From the NCBI GenBank assembly GCA_000435175.1, contig FR880045.1, positions 1 to 11,252 of the forward strand: DNA of 11,252 nucleotides, read 5' to 3'. Made by a program: the position numbers and the translations under genes. Shown piece by piece: positions 7,301 through 11,252 of this stretch; the stretch's first letter is position 1; every line of letters begins with the position of its first letter. A model generated the notes under the pieces. The model was not told the DNA's origin, made no database searches, and saw only the letters and a list, made by a program, of their open reading frames with translations. Origin of the DNA: Clostridium sp. CAG:245. GTDB lineage: Bacteria > Bacillota > Clostridia > TANB77 > CAG-508.

Positions 7301-7716
7301 CAGTAATGGAACAAATGCAATTAGTAGTATATGTGCTAATAATATCAGCTGGATTGCTTGCATTTGCAGTTTTATATAATTTATCAAATGTAAACATAAG
7401 TGAAAGAATACGTGAACTTGCTACAATAAAGGTACTTGGCTTTTATAATAAAGAGGTATTTAATTATATAACAAAAGAAACAAGAATATTAACAGTTATT
7501 GGAATATTTTTCGGACTATTTGGGGGATATTTCTTGTCGATGTATGCGGTAAAAACGTGCGAGCTTGATATGATGATGTTTAATTACGAAATAAGCAAAA
7601 TGTGCTTTATATATGGAATTATAATAACAATAATGTTTGCAGAAATAGTAAATTTAGCAGTAAATAGAACTTTGAAGAAAATAAGTATGACTGAATCTTT
7701 AAAAAGTGTAGATTGA
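4336..7716 (+). CDS. ABC transporter permease, tandem FtsX/MacB type with long coiled coil
   Basis: This is a 1126-residue membrane protein. Membrane segments are read at about 20-38, 593-615, 637-670, 687-708, 760-782, 995-1017, 1052-1075 and 1089-1112. That gives two copies of the MacB/FtsX plan: one helix, an outer domain, then three helices. One chain therefore equals a fused dimer. The first outer region (about 39-592) is very large. It carries an acidic Asn/Ser/Asp/Glu-rich insert at about 162-195 and a coiled coil at about 254-565 with repeated K, E, Q, D and A heptads. The second (about 783-994) is compact. The motifs IGTLKALGYNK (in the first FtsX domain) and LATIKVLGFYNKEV (in the second) are typical of FtsX permeases. 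AAGGA at 4321-4325 is 10 bases from the ATG. The ATPase gene follows after 42 bases. MacB-like permeases without a channel for substrate often act as mechanotransmitters. The substrate here is unknown; export of peptides or lipids or control of a wall enzyme are all possible. Confidence 0.93.
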   Translation: MEKSLLKDSVRQIKNTFKRFLSIVAIVLLGVGFFAGITATSPDMKDTIDTYFDDEDVMDIEVISTLGLTDEDIEALKQVDGTKEVVGTYSIDATFSNDKKEYVVKIESMPDTINNVIHKEGSLPQNADECVVESSLLTMTGYKIGDYITLNPQKIESSTSLGDIDINNEEDSNDNNSNNEESDSNNDSTVKNKKVKIVGTVQSPLYISRSRGTSKLGAGSVNFYMYMPKENFNMDVYTVAYITADGAKNLKTYKDEYQKKIDEVKDNIDAISDERKQARYNSIVNTAQSKLDDAQKGYDEQKQKAEDELQDAQNKIDDGKAKIEDGERELANARRQADTEFANAEKKLEDAEAQLSSAKSEFETKKQETEAQLEEAQKNVDSLNQIKTNYDNLVTQKQTVESQIKQIEETLKILNQNPEANAEKITELTTNKTALEAGLSQINAGISQIENALSSQGIKAENLSQTISSINSQIEQGKQELAKAQNTINENEKELESQKKKLAQTKTSTYKTIKSNEQKLENSKKEIEENEQKLADARKESQEKLDEAQEKLNDAKTQIAKIEKPSWYILDRNSNYGYAEYIQDTDRVANLAKAFPIVFFLVAALISLTSMSRMIEEQRVQIGTLKALGYNKIQISFKYLIYAFLATMIGGVVGMIIGFKLIPSIIIMMYEMMYTIPKADCIIRIEMGVIGLGFALVCTLGATIYTCIKELKEKPAELMLPKAPKPGKRIILEKITFIWKRLKFTNKVTARNVFRYKKKMLMTVVGVAGCTSLIIAGFGIRNAIGNMIPNQYGEIFKYDGTIEFKEDVTKTQIQDENEKIKNLNKIADTLPSYMKTVEITSIQNSQTINLVVPEQSDKLDKFIGLRNRKHKKETYTLDDDSVIISEKIASLLKIKVGDTITIKNTDDIEKDVKVGAITENYIYHYMYMSSNLYNKLYGENSFKPNTLLIKEAEGTTEDDEDSIGKIILQDDTTVAGVSFLSGTKDVFATVMEQMQLVVYVLIISAGLLAFAVLYNLSNVNISERIRELATIKVLGFYNKEVFNYITKETRILTVIGIFFGLFGGYFLSMYAVKTCELDMMMFNYEISKMCFIYGIIITIMFAEIVNLAVNRTLKKISMTESLKSVD

Positions 7717-7758
7717 AAAATAATTAAAATTTTGACTTTGTCAAATAAGGAGGGCAAT

Positions 7759-8460
7759 ATGGCCTATATAGAATTTAAAAATGTTGTAAAAGAATATACT
7801 ATGGGTGATAATAAGATTAGAGCCTTAGACAATGCAAATTTTGAAATAAATAAAGGTGAACTTGTTGTAATCGTTGGACCGAGTGGGGCAGGAAAAACTA
7901 CTGCCCTAAATGTTCTTGGTGGAATGGATAGTGTAACTTCTGGAGATGTTGTAATTGACGGAAGACATGTTAATAATTACAACGAAAAGCAACTTACAAA
8001 ATATAGAAGAGAAGATATTGGGTTTGTATTCCAGTTTTATAATTTGGTTCAAAATTTAACTGCAATTGAGAATGTAGAACTTGCAACTCAAATCTGTAAA
8101 AATCCATTAAGTCCAGAAAAAGTAATGGGGAAAGTTGGACTACAAGAAAGAAAAAATAACTTTCCATCTCAACTATCTGGAGGCGAACAGCAAAGAGTTG
8201 CAATTGCAAGAGCTATTGCTAAAAATCCCAAAATACTTCTTTGCGATGAACCAACTGGAGCTTTAGACTATAACACAGGAAAGCAAATTTTAAAACTCTT
8301 GCAAGATACATGTAGAAAAGAAAATATGACGGTAATCATAATAACACACAATAGTGCAATAGCTCCAATGGCAGATAAAATAATACACTTCAAAAATGGA
8401 AAATCGGAAGACATTGTCATCAACAAAAATCCAACACCAATAGAAGAAATAGAATGGTAA
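7759..8460 (+). CDS. ABC transporter ATP-binding protein, LolD/MacB type
   Basis: This 233-residue cytoplasmic ATPase would power the preceding permease. Visible motifs are Walker A GPSGAGKTT (40-48, K46), Q-loop Q92 in FVFQFYNL, signature LSGGEQQ (139-145), Walker B ILLCDEP with D163 and E164, D-loop GALD and the switch histidine H197 in IITHN. The GALD form and overall length match the LolD/MacB/FtsE-like group that pairs with FtsX-type permeases. Because the permease is a tandem fusion, two identical ATPase chains would bind one permease chain. AAGGAGGG at 7747-7754 places the start at the ATG at 7759. A TTG nine codons upstream (7732) has no matching ribosome site and is not used. The 42-base gap to the permease has no terminator, so both genes should be in one operon. 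Confidence 0.96.
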   Translation: MAYIEFKNVVKEYTMGDNKIRALDNANFEINKGELVVIVGPSGAGKTTALNVLGGMDSVTSGDVVIDGRHVNNYNEKQLTKYRREDIGFVFQFYNLVQNLTAIENVELATQICKNPLSPEKVMGKVGLQERKNNFPSQLSGGEQQRVAIARAIAKNPKILLCDEPTGALDYNTGKQILKLLQDTCRKENMTVIIITHNSAIAPMADKIIHFKNGKSEDIVINKNPTPIEEIEW

Positions 8461-8467
8461 AATGACG

Positions 8468-8515
8468 TATAAGTTCAAAAAAATCTAAAGTGTAATTGAT
8501 TTTTTTGAACTTATA
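8468..8515. repeat. 18-bp perfect inverted repeat overlapping a promoter
   Basis: Arms 8468-8485 and 8498-8515 (TATAAGTTC-A7-TC and its complement) are exact, with a 12-base spacer. They can be extended by a G-T and a C-G pair. The repeat begins 7 bases after the ABC ATPase stop codon. Its T-run lies inside the right arm, not after the stem, so it is not a classical intrinsic terminator, although it could form the 3' end of the ABC mRNA. The right arm covers most of the -35 box and the first 14 bases of the spacer of the next promoter, so it could also be an operator. The role is undecided. Confidence 0.75.
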
Positions 8516-8524
8516 TGGTATAAT
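8496..8524 (+). promoter_or_regulatory. Promoter of the ATPase-CapA gene pair
   Basis: TTGATT (8496-8501) and a perfect TATAAT (8519-8524) are separated by 17 bases, with an extended -10 TGG at 8516-8518. Transcription would begin near 8531, leaving a very short leader before the ribosome binding site AAAGGAG at 8536-8542. The -35 box and spacer lie in the right arm of the inverted repeat at 8468-8515. Confidence 0.7.
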
Positions 8525-8547
8525 GACACATATAGAAAGGAGTTCCT

Positions 8548-9840
8548 ATGAAAAGAGAAATTATAAAAGATTTACTTAAATGGAAAGAATCATCAAATAG
8601 AAAACCATTAATTGTACATGGTGCTAGACAAGTTGGGAAAACATATATAATAAAACAATTTGGAAAAGAAAACTACAATAATTTAATATATGTTAATTTT
8701 GAGACAAATCAAGAGTTTAGTTCTCAAATATCAGAACATATAGATGCTAAATATATAATAAATAAACTGGAACTTTTCTATGGAGAAAAAATATTACCGG
8801 GAAAAACATTAATATTTTTTGATGAAATACAGGCTAATGAAAGGGCATTAACAGCATTAAAATATTTTTATGAAGATGCGCCAGAATATCATGTTATTGC
8901 AGCAGGTTCACTATTAGGTGTAGCAATAAATAGAGAAAACTATTCATTCCCTGTAGGAAAAGTACAAATGCTTAATATGTATCCATTATCATTTAAAGAA
9001 TTTTTGATTGCTGTTGGAAGAGAAGACTTAATAGAAGTAATACAAAAACATTTTGAAAATGATGAAAGAATGGATAAAACTATTCATGAGTTGTGTTTAA
9101 AATTATATAGAACATATTTAGTAGTAGGTGGAATGCCAGAAGTCGTAGAAACATACTTGACAGAAGGTAAAACGATATCTGCTATTGATGTACAAGCTGA
9201 AATTTTAGAATCGTATGTAAGAGATATGACAAAATATGCAGACAATAGTTTATCAAATAGAATTATATCAGCATTTGATTCTATACCGGTTCAACTTGCG
9301 AAAGATAATCCAAAATTTCAGTACAAGGTAATAGCAAAGGGTGGGACTTCAAGTATATTTGGAGAAGCAATAATGTGGCTAAAAAATAGTGGAATTGTAA
9401 ACCAAGTATATAAAACAACAGCTGAACTTCCTTTGGAAATGCATAAAGACTTATCATCATTTAAACTATATATGAGTGATGTTGGACTATTCGTAAATAA
9501 GGCAAGGTATCCACTTTATCAAGTAGATTTAAGCCAACAACCAGTAATGATTGCCATGGGACCATTAACAGAAAACTATGTGGCAAATGAATTAAGAGTA
9601 AAAGGATATGATTTATATTATTGGGAATCTGACGGAAAAGCCGAATTGGATTTTATGATACAAAAAGAAACAGACATTATGCCAATCGAAGTAAAAACTA
9701 GTGTACACACGAAGGCAAGAAGCCTAGATTTATATATGAAAACATATAGTCCAAACTATGCGGTTAGAATTTCGGAGAAAAATTTTGGATTTGAAAACAA
9801 TATTAAATCTGTACCCTTATATGCAGTTTTTTGTATGTAG
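8548..9840 (+). CDS. AAA_14/DUF4143 family ATP-binding protein
   Basis: This 430-residue, probably cytoplasmic P-loop ATPase belongs to a common but poorly understood bacterial and archaeal family. Walker A is GARQVGKT (25-32). Walker B is LIFFDEIQ with D92 and E93. AAGSLLGVAI at about 119-128 is the characteristic post-Walker-B segment. The middle includes LYRTYLVVGGMPEVVETYL (near 187-205), and the second half matches DUF4143. The C-terminus has ELDFMI and then IEVKTS, a D368...E381-x-K383 arrangement like the PD-(D/E)xK nuclease core. The members I know have this shape, but nuclease activity is generally unproven. Length is normal for the family and the gene is intact. Its ATG follows AAAGGAG by 5 bases, and it has its own promoter. 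The CapA-like gene follows after 42 bases. Codon use is A/T-rich like that of its neighbours. Biological role is unknown. Confidence 0.93.
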   Translation: MKREIIKDLLKWKESSNRKPLIVHGARQVGKTYIIKQFGKENYNNLIYVNFETNQEFSSQISEHIDAKYIINKLELFYGEKILPGKTLIFFDEIQANERALTALKYFYEDAPEYHVIAAGSLLGVAINRENYSFPVGKVQMLNMYPLSFKEFLIAVGREDLIEVIQKHFENDERMDKTIHELCLKLYRTYLVVGGMPEVVETYLTEGKTISAIDVQAEILESYVRDMTKYADNSLSNRIISAFDSIPVQLAKDNPKFQYKVIAKGGTSSIFGEAIMWLKNSGIVNQVYKTTAELPLEMHKDLSSFKLYMSDVGLFVNKARYPLYQVDLSQQPVMIAMGPLTENYVANELRVKGYDLYYWESDGKAELDFMIQKETDIMPIEVKTSVHTKARSLDLYMKTYSPNYAVRISEKNFGFENNIKSVPLYAVFCM

Positions 9841-9882
9841 TAAATGCAAATTTCCACCATTAGAAGTTGAAGGAGAAATATA

Positions 9883-11205
9883 ATGCGAAACAGAAGAAAT
9901 ACTAGAAAAAGAAATGTAGTACTAGATACAATTACAAATAGAAATTTTATAATTATTGTATCTATTTTACTGGCAGTCATTATAGTTGCTGAAGGCGTAA
10001 TTCAAATACGAAAATATCAAGACAGAAAGTTATTAGCAAAACAGGCAGAAGAGCTAGAAAAACAGACTGGCGAAATCTTTACAGCAATAGAAAATAATCT
10101 TACAAATCCATCAAATAATGGAGAAACAACAGTAATAACAAGAACAGCAAGGATTTCGGCTGTTGGAGATATATTGTGCCAAATGGATATGATTGACGAT
10201 GCAAAAATAGACGATGGATATGACTTTTCTCATATGTTTACTGGAATTTCAAAATTTGTAAAAAATTCAGATTTAGCTATTGGAACATTAGAAACAAACT
10301 TTATTGATGGTAAATATTCTGGTGTTGGAAAGTACAATTCACCAGTTGAATTCCTAAAAGCAGTTAAAGATTCGGGAATAGGACTAGTTTCATTGGCACA
10401 CAATCATGTGTTGGATTATGGAACTCAAGGATTAGAGACAACAATAAGTAAAATTAAAGAACAAAATGTTGAAATTACAGGAATTAAAAACAAAGTAGAT
10501 GAATCAAATGAAAGCACACTAGATGAAGAAAAGACAAAAGAACAAGAAAACTCAAATTTTACAGGAAACATTAAAGAAATTAATGGAATTAAAGTTGCTT
10601 TTTTAGGCTATACATACGGTTTAAGCAATGAAAATGAAGTTACAGATGAAGAAAAAAAGTCAGCTAATATTTATTCAGAAGAACTTGCACAAAAAGATAT
10701 AGAATATGCAAAACAAAATTCAAATTACATAATAGCAATAATGCATTGGGGAGATGTAAATAGCTCGGAAATATCAGAATACCAAAGAAATATAACATCA
10801 TTCTTAGTGGAAAATGGAGTAGATATGATTTTAGGTTCACATCCATCAGTTGTAGAACCAATGGAAATAATTCAAACAGAAGAAGGAAAAAATGTACTAG
10901 TTGCATACTCTCTTGGAAATTACATTTCCACTTTAAAATATGCAAATGCAGATGTAGAACTTATTCTAAACATTCAAATTGCAAAGAGCTCAGACTCAGA
11001 CAAGGCAATATTGCAAAAAGTTGATTACACACCAATATATGTGTTAGATAATGGAACAAAAGCAGAAAATAGATTTGAATTAACAGATATGAAAAAACTT
11101 GCACAAGATTATGCAAATGGAGATACAAGCAGAATTTCAAGAAAAACTTATGACAGTATTATATCAAAATTAGAAAAGTTGCAGAGCACGGTAAATAGCA
11201 AATAA
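9883..11205 (+). CDS. CapA family protein (metallophosphatase-like), membrane anchored
   Basis: The protein has 440 residues: a short basic N-terminus, one membrane helix (about 24-44, IIIVSILLAVIIVAEGVI) with no lipobox or obvious cleavage site, a linker, and an outer CapA (PGA_cap) domain from about 88 to 350. Calcineurin-like metal-site motifs are visible: SAVGDIL (D96), LETNF, SLAHNHVLDYG (H173, N174, H175), MHWGD (H288, D291), LGSHPSVVEP (H320) and YSLGNYI (N346). A hydrophilic, Glu/Lys-rich insert lies near residues 206-226. CapA proteins take part in poly-gamma-glutamate capsule work in Bacillus, but many members have other or unknown roles, and no capB/capC-like genes are seen here. 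GAAGGAG at 9869-9875 supports the ATG at 9883. The 42-base gap to the upstream ATPase has no promoter or terminator, so co-transcription is likely. The catalytic role is inferred from motifs only. Confidence 0.93.
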   Translation: MRNRRNTRKRNVVLDTITNRNFIIIVSILLAVIIVAEGVIQIRKYQDRKLLAKQAEELEKQTGEIFTAIENNLTNPSNNGETTVITRTARISAVGDILCQMDMIDDAKIDDGYDFSHMFTGISKFVKNSDLAIGTLETNFIDGKYSGVGKYNSPVEFLKAVKDSGIGLVSLAHNHVLDYGTQGLETTISKIKEQNVEITGIKNKVDESNESTLDEEKTKEQENSNFTGNIKEINGIKVAFLGYTYGLSNENEVTDEEKKSANIYSEELAQKDIEYAKQNSNYIIAIMHWGDVNSSEISEYQRNITSFLVENGVDMILGSHPSVVEPMEIIQTEEGKNVLVAYSLGNYISTLKYANADVELILNIQIAKSSDSDKAILQKVDYTPIYVLDNGTKAENRFELTDMKKLAQDYANGDTSRISRKTYDSIISKLEKLQSTVNSK

Positions 11206-11252
11206 AAAGTTGAAAAAATAAATTTTGTTAAGGAAAATAATATTCAAAAGGT

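Noticed and set aside
7732..7744. TTGAC-TTT-GTCAA palindrome between permease and ATPase as promoter or operator
   Set aside because: The arms are only 5 bases long, there is no -10 box at a suitable distance, and it lies just ahead of the ribosome binding site in a 42-base gap within an operon.
11206..11252. Possible ribosome binding site or terminator after the CapA gene
   Set aside because: The window ends at AAAAGGT with no start codon visible, and no stem-loop with a T-run is present.

Overview
This is an AT-rich window with strong AGGAGG-type ribosome binding sites, near-consensus housekeeping promoters (three of the four have an extended -10 TGn) and clostridial-looking protein families. 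Together these suggest a low-GC Firmicute, most likely a member of the Clostridia. No species can be named from the sequence.

Layout. Positions 1-78 hold the last codons of an unidentified gene, closed by a strong terminator. A promoter at 154-182 then drives dnaE (214-3801), the alpha subunit of DNA polymerase III. It has an apparently intact PHP exonuclease site, the three catalytic aspartates and a clamp-binding motif. Positions 3802-4335 look intergenic but are densely organised (see below). A two-gene ABC transporter operon follows: a tandem FtsX/MacB-type permease with a long extracytoplasmic coiled coil (4336-7716) and its LolD/MacB-type ATPase (7759-8460). A long perfect inverted repeat that overlaps a promoter (8468-8524) separates it from a second pair: an AAA_14/DUF4143 ATPase (8548-9840) and a membrane-anchored CapA-like protein (9883-11205), 42 bases apart and probably co-transcribed. 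The last 47 bases show nothing clear.

The most interesting part is 3882-4191. A promoter at 3882-3909 should produce a short RNA of about 100 nt that ends at a bidirectional terminator (3976-4013). From the opposite side, a minus-strand gene with a perfect ribosome binding site encodes a very basic, partly hydrophobic peptide of 46 residues (4015-4155) and runs into the same terminator. The small RNA carries two blocks that recur in the same order over the 5' end of the peptide mRNA, so it could pair with the mRNA just upstream of the ribosome binding site and over the start codon. The mRNA 5' end can also fold so that the start codon lies in a stem and the ribosome binding site in its loop. 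This is the logic of convergent type I toxin-antitoxin loci such as par (fst) of plasmid pAD1, but the peptide does not resemble Fst. It is a candidate undescribed type I toxin-antitoxin family. That identification is inference; the sequence relations are directly visible.

The other genes are ordinary chromosomal functions: replication, transport across the membrane and cell-envelope work. No CRISPR array, tRNA, rRNA, transposase or phage gene was seen.
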